This document shows, in pieces, positions 37,375-46,479 of a DNA stretch of 64,000 nucleotides. Made by a program: the position numbers and the translations under genes. Under the pieces are notes generated by a model. That model ran no database searches. It was not told where the DNA came from and saw nothing but the letters and a program-made list of their open reading frames with translations. The DNA is from G963665975 sp963665975 (lineage in GTDB: Bacteria; Bacteroidota; Rhodothermia; Rhodothermales; Bin80). Location of the stretch: positions 3,100,001 to 3,164,000 of the forward strand of contig OY762508.1 of NCBI GenBank assembly GCA_963665975.1, given 5' to 3'. The number at the start of each line of letters is the position of its first letter. Position 1 is the first letter of the stretch.

Positions 37375-38441
37375 GCTGCGTGGATGTCGGATTCAGGCAC
37401 GCCGCCGGTTACATAAGCTTCTCCCAGGCGGCGCAGCAGGACGAGCCGGAGGGCGCCTGCACGCACTTTCTTGTCGGCGCGCATCGCTGCCATTAGTGCA
37501 TCCATAGGCATGTCTTTTGGGGGGTGGCGCGTCGGTATGCTTCCTACGAGCCTGTCTGCACGTTCGACCGGCAGGTCGGCATGTAGCGTGCCGGAAACCC
37601 GCAGGGCTGCACGCATGCCCAGGGCCACGGCTTCGCCGTGCGTCAGTCGTCCATAGCCCGCGACGCGCTCAATCGCGTGTCCGAAGGTATGCCCGAAGTT
37701 CAGCACTGCCCGCCTGCCTGCCTCCCGCTCGTCCTTCGCCACGATGTGCGCTTTGACGGCGGCTGCCCGAAAGACGACCTCCGCGACCACGTCTGCATCC
37801 CGGCGAAGGATGGCCGGCCATTGCTGCTCCAGTAGAGCCAGGAGCTCCAAATCTTCGATAAGGGCATGCTTGACGACTTCAGCAAGGCCACTGTACCACT
37901 CGCGCTCCGTGAGAGTGTTGAGTGTGGAGAGATCGGCGATAACCACGCGGGGCTGATGGAATGCGCCGATAAGGTTTTTGCCTATCGCGTGGTTGATGCC
38001 GGTCTTGCCGCCGATAGCGCTGTCCACTTGGGCGATAAGCGTTGTGGGCAATTGCACAATGGGCAGGCCGCGCAACAGTGTGGCGGCTGCATACCCGGCC
38101 AGGTCTCCGACGACACCGCCGCCGAGCGCAAGGATGGGTGTTTCGCGGTCGATACCCGCGTCCAGCGCCGCGTCATAGATGGTCTGCAGTGCGCTGGGAC
38201 TCTTTGTTGCCTCACCGGGTGGCAGGATGATCGTCGTGGGCGAATAGGCTGAATCAGCAAGCGCCTTAGACAACGGACCAAGATAATGGGTGGCCACATG
38301 CTTGTCGGTGACAACGAGACAGGAGCCTGGCCTCATGCCGGTCTCGGACAGGATTGCCGGGACGTCCGCAAGGCTGGCCATGCGTATGGCATAGTCGCGG
38401 CCAGCCGGAAGTGCGACAGAAATTGATTGGGTTATCACCAC
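37347..38441 (-). CDS. aroB: 3-dehydroquinate synthase
   Basis: A 364-residue shikimate-pathway enzyme converting DAHP to 3-dehydroquinate using NAD and a divalent metal. The NAD-binding segment ILALGGGVVGDLAGYAAAT and PTTLIAQVDSAIGGKTGIN are canonical. The metal ligands appear in GLAEVVKHALI (Glu), LNFGHTFGHAIE (His) and THGEAVALGM (His). Length matches the family. It is first in a minus-strand pair with tamB, an unrelated function, overlapping it by 28 bp. Confidence 0.95.
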   Translation of the reverse strand: MVITQSISVALPAGRDYAIRMASLADVPAILSETGMRPGSCLVVTDKHVATHYLGPLSKALADSAYSPTTIILPPGEATKSPSALQTIYDAALDAGIDRETPILALGGGVVGDLAGYAAATLLRGLPIVQLPTTLIAQVDSAIGGKTGINHAIGKNLIGAFHQPRVVIADLSTLNTLTEREWYSGLAEVVKHALIEDLELLALLEQQWPAILRRDADVVAEVVFRAAAVKAHIVAKDEREAGRRAVLNFGHTFGHAIERVAGYGRLTHGEAVALGMRAALRVSGTLHADLPVERADRLVGSIPTRHPPKDMPMDALMAAMRADKKVRAGALRLVLLRRLGEAYVTGGVPESDIHAAWAFVCSLG

Positions 38442-38596
38442 AGTGGGCAGTGCGTATGGTGCAATGAAAACAAGTTTCGAACGGGTTAGGGTGGAGTTCG
38501 TTCGTTAACGAAGGTGCGCGACGTGCGCATCGCATAGCGCAGGGCAAGGTTTTTCGGTGCTCCTGCACCACCTCGGATTCGCCTATACTACGAGCA

Positions 38597-39595
38597 ATGA
38601 AAGCCATCTTGTTTGATGCACCCGGAGATCCGGATGTGCTGTACATGGGAAAATGTCCGGTGCCGGATCCGGCGGCGGACGAGCTGCTCGTACACGTATC
38701 CGCGACGGCGCTAAACCGTGCAGACACGATGCAGCGTCAGGGACATTACCCACCTCCGCCTGGTGCAAGCACGGTCCTGGGGTTGGAGATTTCAGGCAGG
38801 GTAGTGGCCCAGGGTAGCGCCTGCACAGGGTGGAGCGTCGGAGATCCCGTAATGGGATTGCTGGCCGGCGGCGGCTATGCCGAATACGCCGTCCTGCATC
38901 ATCGCCTGGCCATGCCGATACCCACCGGCTTGGATGTTGTGGAGGCGGCAGCAATTCCGGAAGTATTCCTGACTGCCTATCAGGCGCTATTCTTGCTCGG
39001 CGGATTGAAGCAGGAGAAGCGGGTTCTGGTGCATGCGGGAGCGAGCGGCGTAGGTACAGCGGCTATACAACTGGCTGTGCACGCAGGAGCGACTGTTTTT
39101 GTGACTGCGTCTGCGAGCAAGCACGGGACATGCCGCGCGCTCGGCGCCGAACTGGCCGTAGACTATCGAGCAGATGATTTCCTGGCGCGCATCCTGGAAA
39201 ACACCGAAGGTCGCGGTGTCGATGTGATCATAGATTGCGTTGGCGGACCGTACTTCGAGCGCAATGTGCGAGCACTGGCCATGGACGGCACCCTGGTGCT
39301 GATCGCGATGCTGGGCGGGAGCCGCGTGCCAGACATGGACCTGCGAGCACTCTTCCGAAAACGGGCGCGCGTGGTGGCCACTACGCTGCGGAATCGGAGC
39401 GTCGAGTACAAAATTGCGCTTGCGCAGAAGTTCGCCCGAACGAGCCTACCTTTGTTCGATACTGGCCGATTGCGTCCGGTGATTGATTCGGTTTATGACT
39501 GGACAGATGTGGCGGCTGCGCACCAGCGGATGGAGGCCAACGAGAATGTGGGAAAGATCCTGCTTCACGTACATTGCGAAGCAGGCCGCCACTAG
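38597..39595 (+). CDS. NAD(P)H-quinone oxidoreductase, PIG3/QOR-type MDR
   Basis: A 332-residue medium-chain dehydrogenase/reductase without structural zinc. The GroES-like half has VSATALNRADTMQRQGHYPPPPG, the PIG3-type signature, and VLGLEISGRVV. The Rossmann half has VLVHAGASGVGTAAIQLAVHAGA (A-x-x-G-x-G) for NADPH. Expected to reduce quinones by one or two electrons; the physiological substrate is unknown. Divergent from aroB with a 155-bp gap, and convergent with the UPF0210 gene, whose stop codon interlocks with its own at a CTAG. Confidence 0.9.
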   Translation: MKAILFDAPGDPDVLYMGKCPVPDPAADELLVHVSATALNRADTMQRQGHYPPPPGASTVLGLEISGRVVAQGSACTGWSVGDPVMGLLAGGGYAEYAVLHHRLAMPIPTGLDVVEAAAIPEVFLTAYQALFLLGGLKQEKRVLVHAGASGVGTAAIQLAVHAGATVFVTASASKHGTCRALGAELAVDYRADDFLARILENTEGRGVDVIIDCVGGPYFERNVRALAMDGTLVLIAMLGGSRVPDMDLRALFRKRARVVATTLRNRSVEYKIALAQKFARTSLPLFDTGRLRPVIDSVYDWTDVAAAHQRMEANENVGKILLHVHCEAGRH

Positions 39596-40974
39596 TTGGT
39601 AAGGCTGCGAATGGGCGCCGGAATCTGTCCGCCCCGGCGTGCAAAATGCTTGCTGGAGAGCCGCTTAAGGGGCATTACGGGAGTAGTGCCCAAAAGGCCG
39701 CCCCATGCGGCCGTGTCTCCAACGCCCTTGCCGTGGACCGGAATAAGGCGGCACGCCGTGGTTTTGTTGTTGATCATTCCAATGGAGAACTCGTCCAGCA
39801 TCAGCGCGGCGAGGGTTTCCGCAGGCGTATCACCGGGCACGGCGATCATGTCGAGCCCAACCGAACAGACGGCCGTCATGGCCTCCAGTTTGTCGATGGT
39901 CAAGTGGCCGCGCGCTGCGGCGCGGGCCATGACGGGATCCTCGGAGACAGGAATAAAAGCCCCGCTTAGTCCGCCCACACGGCTTGTGGCCATGACGCCT
40001 CCCTTTTTTATCGACTCGGTGAGCATGGACAGCGCTGCCGTGGAGCCGGCGCCGCCTACGTCCTCCAGTCCCATGCACCGCAGGACTTCGCCGACGGAGT
40101 CCCCCTCCTTGGGGGTGGGCGCGAGTGAAAGATCGACAATGCCGAAAGAGACAGGGACGCCCGAGCGCTCATGCAGGCGCGCAGCCGCCTTGCGGCCGAT
40201 GAGGGCGCCGGCGCGGGTGATCTTGAACGCTGTCCGCTTAATCGCCTCGCACATAGTGCCAAAGTCTGCATCCAGTCCCACATCCCGCACCGCGCGGAGC
40301 ACGACGCCAGGCCCCGAAATTCCTACGTTAAGGACAGCTTCGGGCTCACTCGGCCCGTGAAACGCACCGGCGATAAACGGATTGTTGGGGATGGCATTGC
40401 AAAATCCGACCAGGCGTGTACAACCAAGCGAGTCTTCCTTTGCCGTCAGGCGAGCCGTCTCCAGGAGTACCTTCGCCAGGCGCAATACGGCATCGGCATT
40501 AATGCCGGCTCGCGTTGAGCCACAATTCACAGAGGCGCAGATATGCCGGGTGGCGGCGAGAGCCTCAGGCAAGGCATCGAAATACGCGGCATCGCCGCGT
40601 GTCATGCCCCGTTGAACCAGCGCCGAAAACCCCGCCAGGTAGTCTATGCCGATATCGGTGGCTGCGGTATCCAATGTGCGGGCGAGCGCGACGAAGTCGG
40701 CAGCAGACAGCCCGTCCGCGACGAGCGTGATCGGTGTGACAGATACGCGCTTATTGGCAATCTGTACGCCATAGAGGGCCTCAATGGCTTCGGCCACCGT
40801 CACATGGTGGGAGGCCACACGTCGGATCTTGTCGTAGGCACGAGCCCGCACGGTCTGTGGCAGCGAACTGGAGCAGTCCCGCAGGGAGACTCCGAGGGTG
40901 ATCGCGCGAATGTCGAAATGCTCGGATTCGGTCATCCGGACCGTGTCGAGCACTTCGTGTAGCTCGTACGCCAT
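39592..40974 (-). CDS. UPF0210/PFL-family protein (DUF711)
   Basis: A 460-residue protein of the UPF0210 (DUF711, PFL-like) family, structurally related to glycyl-radical-type barrels but of unproven function. Family features visible are EHFDIRAITLGVSL, CASVNCGSTRAGINADAVL, FIAGAFHGPSEPEAVLNVGISGPG and AGSTAALSMLTESIKKGGVM. Full length. It sits 27 bp downstream of the ACT-domain gene, the partner seen with it across many bacteria; the ACT protein presumably regulates it by ligand binding. Confidence 0.9.
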   Translation of the reverse strand: MAYELHEVLDTVRMTESEHFDIRAITLGVSLRDCSSSLPQTVRARAYDKIRRVASHHVTVAEAIEALYGVQIANKRVSVTPITLVADGLSAADFVALARTLDTAATDIGIDYLAGFSALVQRGMTRGDAAYFDALPEALAATRHICASVNCGSTRAGINADAVLRLAKVLLETARLTAKEDSLGCTRLVGFCNAIPNNPFIAGAFHGPSEPEAVLNVGISGPGVVLRAVRDVGLDADFGTMCEAIKRTAFKITRAGALIGRKAAARLHERSGVPVSFGIVDLSLAPTPKEGDSVGEVLRCMGLEDVGGAGSTAALSMLTESIKKGGVMATSRVGGLSGAFIPVSEDPVMARAAARGHLTIDKLEAMTAVCSVGLDMIAVPGDTPAETLAALMLDEFSIGMINNKTTACRLIPVHGKGVGDTAAWGGLLGTTPVMPLKRLSSKHFARRGGQIPAPIRSLTN

Positions 40975-41001
40975 AAGGGACCTCCTGTCCAGGCATTCCG
41001 T

Positions 41002-41397
41002 CTACGGGCGGTGCATCCCGGCAAAGAGATCTTCGTGCTGCGCTCTGACGCGAACGCCGAGCGCTTCTCCAGCAACCGTGAGCTGGCACTGCAGCTCCGT
41101 CAGGGAAATCCGCATGGTGGCGATCTCCGCAATCATGATGAGCGTGAAGTATTCCTGCAAGATTTTCTGGGAGACATCCACAATATTGCATCCCGCCCCG
41201 GATACCGTGTTTGTGATGCCGGCCAGGATTCCTTGCCGGTCGAGTCCAAAGGCGGTGATGAGGATGCGGTCTCCACCCGAGGTGCTTCGCGGGCTGGTGA
41301 AATCCAGGACCGCAGCGGCTACGGCTTCGACGCGGGCCGGATCGGCACCTGGTGCCATCGCGTCGGCAATACGGTCAACGAGACGACGAATATTCAT
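41002..41397 (-). CDS. ACT-domain protein (UPF0237-type), N-terminally extended
   Basis: A 131-residue protein. Residues 45-130 are the ACT domain of UPF0237 (LITAFGLDRQGILAGITNTVSGAGCNIVDVSQKIL, then FTLIMIAEIA), a small-molecule-binding regulatory fold. Canonical members are about 88-90 residues; here an extra N-terminal helical stretch of about 44 residues (MNIRRLVDRIADAMAPGA...) precedes it. It is the first gene of a two-gene unit with UPF0210. A near-palindrome at 41437-41451 lies 40 bp upstream and may be regulatory. Confidence 0.87.
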   Translation of the reverse strand: MNIRRLVDRIADAMAPGADPARVEAVAAAVLDFTSPRSTSGGDRILITAFGLDRQGILAGITNTVSGAGCNIVDVSQKILQEYFTLIMIAEIATMRISLTELQCQLTVAGEALGVRVRAQHEDLFAGMHRP

Positions 41398-41436
41398 CCG
41401 GAAGAGGGGAGGCCAGGAGTTCTGAATATGGTATTG

Positions 41437-41451
41437 CTGGGGTATACCCAG
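41437..41451. promoter_or_regulatory. Near-palindrome upstream of the ACT/UPF0210 operon
   Basis: CTGGGGTATACCCAG, symmetric around TATA apart from one extra G, sits 40 bp before the ACT-gene start codon. It could be an operator or part of a terminator. The neighbouring gene on the other side also points leftward, so only the ACT operon would have it in its promoter. Confidence 0.3.
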
Positions 41452-41508
41452 ACCCCATTTATTACTCCTTTGCGATCTTGCACTTGTTCACCCTCATAAC
41501 TCCAACAA

Positions 41509-44500
41509 TTACCTGTGCAGCACCATCTTGCGCGTCATTGTGATTGAGCCAGCGCGCAGTCGAGCCAGATAAACCCCCGATGGCAGCCCCCCGGCATCGA
41601 ACGACACCTCGTGGACCCCCGCCTCTACCGAACCTTCGACAAGCGTTGCCACCGTGCGACCCAACAGATCTACCACTTGGAGGTTTACCTCTGCCCGATC
41701 CAACAATTCAAACCGGAGCTTCGTACCCGAGTGGAATGGATTGGGATAGTTCGACGAGAACTCCATGGTGCCTGGAGTCTCCCCCACGTCTTCCACCGCT
41801 GTGTTGATAATATATGTGAGCGTCAGTCTAGGCCGATAGCTCACATTGCCGGCCTCTCGGGAGCCGAAGATAATGCCGTCGTCGGCGCTGGTGTAATTCT
41901 GCAGGATGAACCCATAGTTGACCGATGGATTTACAATCCACTTCGAAATGACCGACACCGCAGAGTCGCTGAGCGTGATCGTGAGTGGACCGACATCCGT
42001 CGCCAGTATGGTTCCCAGCACGTCCGAGCTGCGATCGGGCACTTCTCCGGCACCTTCGGTCTGCCACGAATCGCCAGTGCGATACTGATTCCAGTTCGCC
42101 TCGCCCTCTACCCAATCCTGCTGCATCTCGTAGATCTCATAACTGTCCGGCGAGCTATCGGAGATTTGAAGCGTGATCCGGGCCAACTGGACTATGCTGC
42201 CTGCAGGCAGGCTACTCAAGTCCCATTTCAGCAGTACGGAGCGATCCGGATCACCGTTGACTTCGAGCTCATCGTCAGAGCCGAAGATCGTGGTCGGGTT
42301 ATCCGATTTGATCTTCGAGTCCCGCGTGCCACTATAGGCACTGGTGGGCGCCACGCCGTCCTGAAAGGATATCGCCACGGCATTGGGATCGCTGACAACG
42401 ATCGTCTCGGTGACCATACCGGCGGCGCCAGCGTCGTCTGTGACCGACAGGGTAACGGCGTACTCGCCTGCGTTTGTATAGGTATGATTCGCCGTCACAC
42501 CGGAGCCCAATGCTCCGTCACCGAAGTCCCAGGCATAGCTAACAATGGTGCCATCGCCATCACTGGAGGCCGAGGCGTCGAAGGCGACGGAGAGCGGCAG
42601 ATTGCCAGAAGTCGGACTGGCGGTGAAGCGAGCGACAGGCAACTGGTTGCTGCCTGGTGGAGCAAAGGTGAGCGTCAGTTTGGGTCGATAGCGCACATTG
42701 CTGGTCTCTCGGGAGTCAAAGTCGATGCCGTTGTCGGCACTGGTGTAGTTCTGCAGGATAAACCCATAGTTGACCGATGGATCGGCAATCCACTTCTCGA
42801 TCACCGACACCGCAGAGTCGCTGAGCGTGATCATGAGTGGGCCAACGTCCGACGCCAGTATGGTCCCCAGCACGTCCAAGCCGCGATCGGGCGCTCCTTC
42901 GGCGCCTTCGGTCTGCCACGAATCGCCAGTGCGGTATTGATTCCAGTTTGCCTCGTCTTCCACCCAGTCCTGCTGCATCTCGTAGATCTCATACGTGTCC
43001 GGCGAGACATCGAAGATCTCAAGCGTGATCGTAGCCGATTGGATGGTGCTGCCTGCAGGCAGGCTACTCAAGTCCCATTTCAGCAGTACGGAGCGATCCG
43101 GATCACCATCGAGCTCCAATTCATCGTCGGAGCCGAAGATCGTGGTCGGTTCATCCGATTTGATCTTTGTGTCGCGCGTGCCACTATAGTCACTGGTGGG
43201 CGCCACGCCGTCCTGGAAGGATACTGTCACGGCATTGGGATCGCTGACAACGATCGTCTCGGTGACCATACCAGTGGCGCCGTCGTCGTCCGTGACCAAC
43301 AGGGTGACGGGGTACTCGCCAGCGTCCATATAGGTATGATTCGCCGTCACACCAGAGCCCAAGACTCCGTCACCGAAGTCCCAGGCATATCTGGCAATGG
43401 TGCCATCGGCATCTCTGGAGGCCGAGGCATCGAATGTGACGAATAGCGGCGAATTGCCAGAAGTCGGCATGGCGGTGAAGCGAGCGACAGGCAACAGGTT
43501 GCCGCCTGGAGGAGCAAAGGTGAGCGTCAGTTTGGGTCGGTTGCTCACATTGTTGGCCTCTCGGGAGTGTAAATCGATGCCGTCGCTAGCATCTGTATAA
43601 TCCTGCAGGATAAACCCATAGTTGATCGATGGATCGTTAATCCAATTCTCAATCACCGTCACCGCAGAATTAGTGAGCGTGATCGTGAACGGGCCGGTGT
43701 CCGTTGCCAGAATGGTTCCCAGCACATCCGAGCCGCGATCCGGCACTCCCCCGGCGCCTTCGGTCTGCCACGAACCGCCAGTGCGATACTGATTCCAGGT
43801 CGCCTCGTCCTCCTCCCAGTCCTGCCGCATTTCGTAGATCTCAATCGTGTCCAGCGAACCATCGAAGAGCTCAAGTGTAATCGCAGCCGATTGGACGGCG
43901 CTGCCGGGGGGCACACTGTTCAGGTCCCATTTCAGCAACGCGGAGTGATCCGGTGCACCGTCGACTTCCATCTCATCGGCGGAGCCGAAGTTCGTGGTCG
44001 GCTCATCCGACGCGATCTCCGTGTCGCGTGTGCCACTATAGGCACTGGTGGGCGCCACGCCATCCTGGAAGGATATCGTCACGGCATTCGGATCACTGAC
44101 AACGATCGTCTCGGAAACCATACCGGTGGCTCCAGCGTCGTCTGTGACCGACAGGATGACGTCGTACTCGCCAGCGTCTGTATAGGTATGATTCGCCGTC
44201 AATCCGGAACCCAATGCTCCGTCACCGAAGTCCCAGGCATAGCTAACAATGGTGCCATCGGCATCGCTGGAGGCCGAGGCATCGAACGTGACGAGTAGCG
44301 GCGAATTACCAGAAGTCGGCGTGGCGGTGAAGTCAGCGACAGGCAACCGGTTGCCGCCTGGAGGAGTAAAGTTGAGCGTCAGTTTGGGTCGTTCGCTCGC
44401 ATTGCTGGCCTCGCGGGAGTAAAAGTCGGTGCCGTTGTCGGCACTGGTGTAATCCTGCAGGATGAACCCATAGTTGACCGATGGATCGGCAATCCACTTC

Positions 44501-46371
44501 TCAATCACCGACACCGCAGAGTCGGTGAGCCTTATCGTGAGTAAGCCGGTGTCCGTTGCCAGTATGGTCCCCAGCACGTCCGAGCCACGATCAGGCACCC
44601 CTCCAGCACCCTCGGTCTGCCACGAATCACCAGTGCGATACTGATCCCAGTTCGCCTCATCCTCTACCCAGTCCTGCTGCATCTCATAGATCTCATATGT
44701 GTCTGGCGATTCGTCGAATATCTCTAGCGTGATCTCGGCCGATTGGACGGTGCTGCCTGCAGGCAGGCTTGTCAAGTCCCATTTCAGCAGTACGGAGCGA
44801 TCCGGATCACCATCGACTTTCAATTCATCGTCGGAGCCGAAGATCGTGGTCGGTCTATCCGATTGGATATTCGTGTCGCGCGTGCCACTATAGGCACTGG
44901 TGGGCGCCACGCCGTCTTGGAAGGAAATAATGACGACGTTCGGGTCGGTCGCGGCGACGGTTTCAGTGAGCGTTCCGGTAGCGCCAAAGTCGTCCGTGAC
45001 CGTCAGGGTAACGGTGTATTCGCCAGCATCCGTGTAGGTATGATTCGCAGTCATGCCAGAGCTTGAGGCGCCGTCGCCGAAATCCCACTCATAGCCGACA
45101 ACGGTGCCGTCGACATCCGTGGAGGTCGAGGCGTCGAAGGCGACGTGCAACGGCAGATTGCCCGAAGTCGGTGTGGCAGTGAAGCGGGCGACGGGCAGCT
45201 GGGTGCCGGAGCCGTCCACCGCCAACATTTCGTCGGCGTTGATCGTCGAGCCCGGAATGGCAGGTAACCCCAATAGCGACAATGCTAGATTGGCCGCGTC
45301 GCCGTTACGGACGGGGGGCAGTGATGCACTATACGTGGGCCTGCGGGAGCCCGGATCCAGCCTGGTGCCAGAGTTCAACGTGTAAAGATCGGCGCCGTCG
45401 GCGACTCCCGCACCCCACACGTAGAACGGAATCTTGTAGTGCTCTGGCGTGGCGGGATTGCTATGCCCTGTGCCGGTGCCGCCGTGATCCGATGTCAGGA
45501 TGATCACCGTGTTGCCGTTGAGCGCAGGATCGTTCTCCACCAAATCGAATAGATTGCCGAGCATCAAATCCATTTCCCAAATGGTGCCGAGATACCTGCG
45601 TTCCATCCATCCGGTCGAATGGCCCTCCGCATCCGGGTCTCGCAGATGCAACAAACTGAAATGGAACGGGTCGCTCCGCATCGCCGAAATAAAGTCAGCT
45701 GTGAGGTCGTACGTGTTGGAATCGTACCGATAGTAGTCGATTTTGTCCTTGCCGTTGTCGGGGCCGGTAACGTCGGGAGCGCCGTTGGCGGCGTTGTAGC
45801 TCTGCTTGTATACGACAAACTTGGACTTGCTGACGTAGGCCCCTGTGCGTAGGCCGTAGTCGTGCGCCACATCGAAGACGCTGGCCACATATGACCCTTT
45901 GTTTGAGTGGATCGTCTCGTTGGCGGCCGGATCGGAATTGGTGGTCCAGTTGTGGCCGACTCCCAGGGCCACCTGCCGCGCCGTAAGCATCGTGGTGTGG
46001 TTGGGCAGGGTCAGGGTGTAGTCCAGGTCCGTGCGCGCATGGTCGGTCCACGCCCCTTCGTTGCGGAAACGATACAGGTTGGGCACCTGCTCCGACCCAA
46101 GGGTGGTGATGGCATCCGGTCGTAGCCCGTCAATGCTGATCACGATCACGTACTGCACCTGCATGGTCCGACCGGCATGTCCCGGCGACGGCTGGTCCAT
46201 CCGAGCGATATCGAAGAGATGATCGGTCGCATCCGACTGGGGTCCCACCGGGAAGGACAGCCCGGATACAAACGGGAGGGTTACTACAGCTAGCATGAGG
46301 GCCGCCAGCGACCAGGTGAACGAGCCTTCTGTGGGAGATTCCGCCTGCATGCGTTTAATAATATTGCACAT
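41509..46371 (-). CDS. Secreted phosphodiesterase with four PKD+DNRLRE modules and T9SS sorting domain
   Basis: A 1,620-residue exported protein. A hydrophobic signal is near residues 18-38. The catalytic domain (about 70-390) is of the type I phosphodiesterase/nucleotide pyrophosphatase (alkaline phosphatase superfamily) fold: VISIDGLRPDAI (metal Asp), TLTLPNHTTM (Thr nucleophile), DPDAEGHSTG and LTSDHGGTGTGH (metal ligands). Four tandem units follow, each a PKD domain (YAWDFGDG...HTYTDAGEY) and a DNRLRE domain (SFQDGVAPTSAYSGTRDT...). The last about 75 residues are a T9SS type A sorting domain (NYPNPFHSGT, LPSGVYLARL, MTRKMVLHR). The surface-anchored enzyme may release phosphate from extracellular esters. 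Start could be the ATG at 46350. Confidence 0.9.
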   Translation of the reverse strand: MCNIIKRMQAESPTEGSFTWSLAALMLAVVTLPFVSGLSFPVGPQSDATDHLFDIARMDQPSPGHAGRTMQVQYVIVISIDGLRPDAITTLGSEQVPNLYRFRNEGAWTDHARTDLDYTLTLPNHTTMLTARQVALGVGHNWTTNSDPAANETIHSNKGSYVASVFDVAHDYGLRTGAYVSKSKFVVYKQSYNAANGAPDVTGPDNGKDKIDYYRYDSNTYDLTADFISAMRSDPFHFSLLHLRDPDAEGHSTGWMERRYLGTIWEMDLMLGNLFDLVENDPALNGNTVIILTSDHGGTGTGHSNPATPEHYKIPFYVWGAGVADGADLYTLNSGTRLDPGSRRPTYSASLPPVRNGDAANLALSLLGLPAIPGSTINADEMLAVDGSGTQLPVARFTATPTSGNLPLHVAFDASTSTDVDGTVVGYEWDFGDGASSSGMTANHTYTDAGEYTVTLTVTDDFGATGTLTETVAATDPNVVIISFQDGVAPTSAYSGTRDTNIQSDRPTTIFGSDDELKVDGDPDRSVLLKWDLTSLPAGSTVQSAEITLEIFDESPDTYEIYEMQQDWVEDEANWDQYRTGDSWQTEGAGGVPDRGSDVLGTILATDTGLLTIRLTDSAVSVIEKWIADPSVNYGFILQDYTSADNGTDFYSREASNASERPKLTLNFTPPGGNRLPVADFTATPTSGNSPLLVTFDASASSDADGTIVSYAWDFGDGALGSGLTANHTYTDAGEYDVILSVTDDAGATGMVSETIVVSDPNAVTISFQDGVAPTSAYSGTRDTEIASDEPTTNFGSADEMEVDGAPDHSALLKWDLNSVPPGSAVQSAAITLELFDGSLDTIEIYEMRQDWEEDEATWNQYRTGGSWQTEGAGGVPDRGSDVLGTILATDTGPFTITLTNSAVTVIENWINDPSINYGFILQDYTDASDGIDLHSREANNVSNRPKLTLTFAPPGGNLLPVARFTAMPTSGNSPLFVTFDASASRDADGTIARYAWDFGDGVLGSGVTANHTYMDAGEYPVTLLVTDDDGATGMVTETIVVSDPNAVTVSFQDGVAPTSDYSGTRDTKIKSDEPTTIFGSDDELELDGDPDRSVLLKWDLSSLPAGSTIQSATITLEIFDVSPDTYEIYEMQQDWVEDEANWNQYRTGDSWQTEGAEGAPDRGLDVLGTILASDVGPLMITLSDSAVSVIEKWIADPSVNYGFILQNYTSADNGIDFDSRETSNVRYRPKLTLTFAPPGSNQLPVARFTASPTSGNLPLSVAFDASASSDGDGTIVSYAWDFGDGALGSGVTANHTYTNAGEYAVTLSVTDDAGAAGMVTETIVVSDPNAVAISFQDGVAPTSAYSGTRDSKIKSDNPTTIFGSDDELEVNGDPDRSVLLKWDLSSLPAGSIVQLARITLQISDSSPDSYEIYEMQQDWVEGEANWNQYRTGDSWQTEGAGEVPDRSSDVLGTILATDVGPLTITLSDSAVSVISKWIVNPSVNYGFILQNYTSADDGIIFGSREAGNVSYRPRLTLTYIINTAVEDVGETPGTMEFSSNYPNPFHSGTKLRFELLDRAEVNLQVVDLLGRTVATLVEGSVEAGVHEVSFDAGGLPSGVYLARLRAGSITMTRKMVLHR
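41815..45200 (-). repeat. Four tandem 852-bp PKD+DNRLRE module repeats
   Basis: Inside the phosphodiesterase gene, the same string (GGTGGGCGCCACGCC on the plus strand) recurs at 42343, 43195, 44047 and 44899. The spacing is exactly 852 bp (284 codons) each time. Surrounding sequence is near-identical between units, with scattered substitutions. Boundaries are approximate. Confidence 0.9.
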
Positions 46372-46479
46372 CGTTGAACCTCAGGTGTGTGTTGAATGGT
46401 ATGCCCGACCTCCCACCGCAGGCTGGAACCGGACCGAAACCTTCGTTCACCAGGGACTGTCGACGCCAGCCCTATCGGA

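Noticed and set aside
41611..43446. A 611-codon plus-strand frame opposite the PKD/DNRLRE repeats
   Set aside because: Its periodicity is simply the antisense of the 852-bp repeat array; composition is arginine/isoleucine-rich with no domain.
41790..45200. The regular repeats as a CRISPR or satellite array
   Set aside because: The unit is 852 bp, codes for PKD+DNRLRE domains and stays in frame; there are no short repeats with unique spacers.
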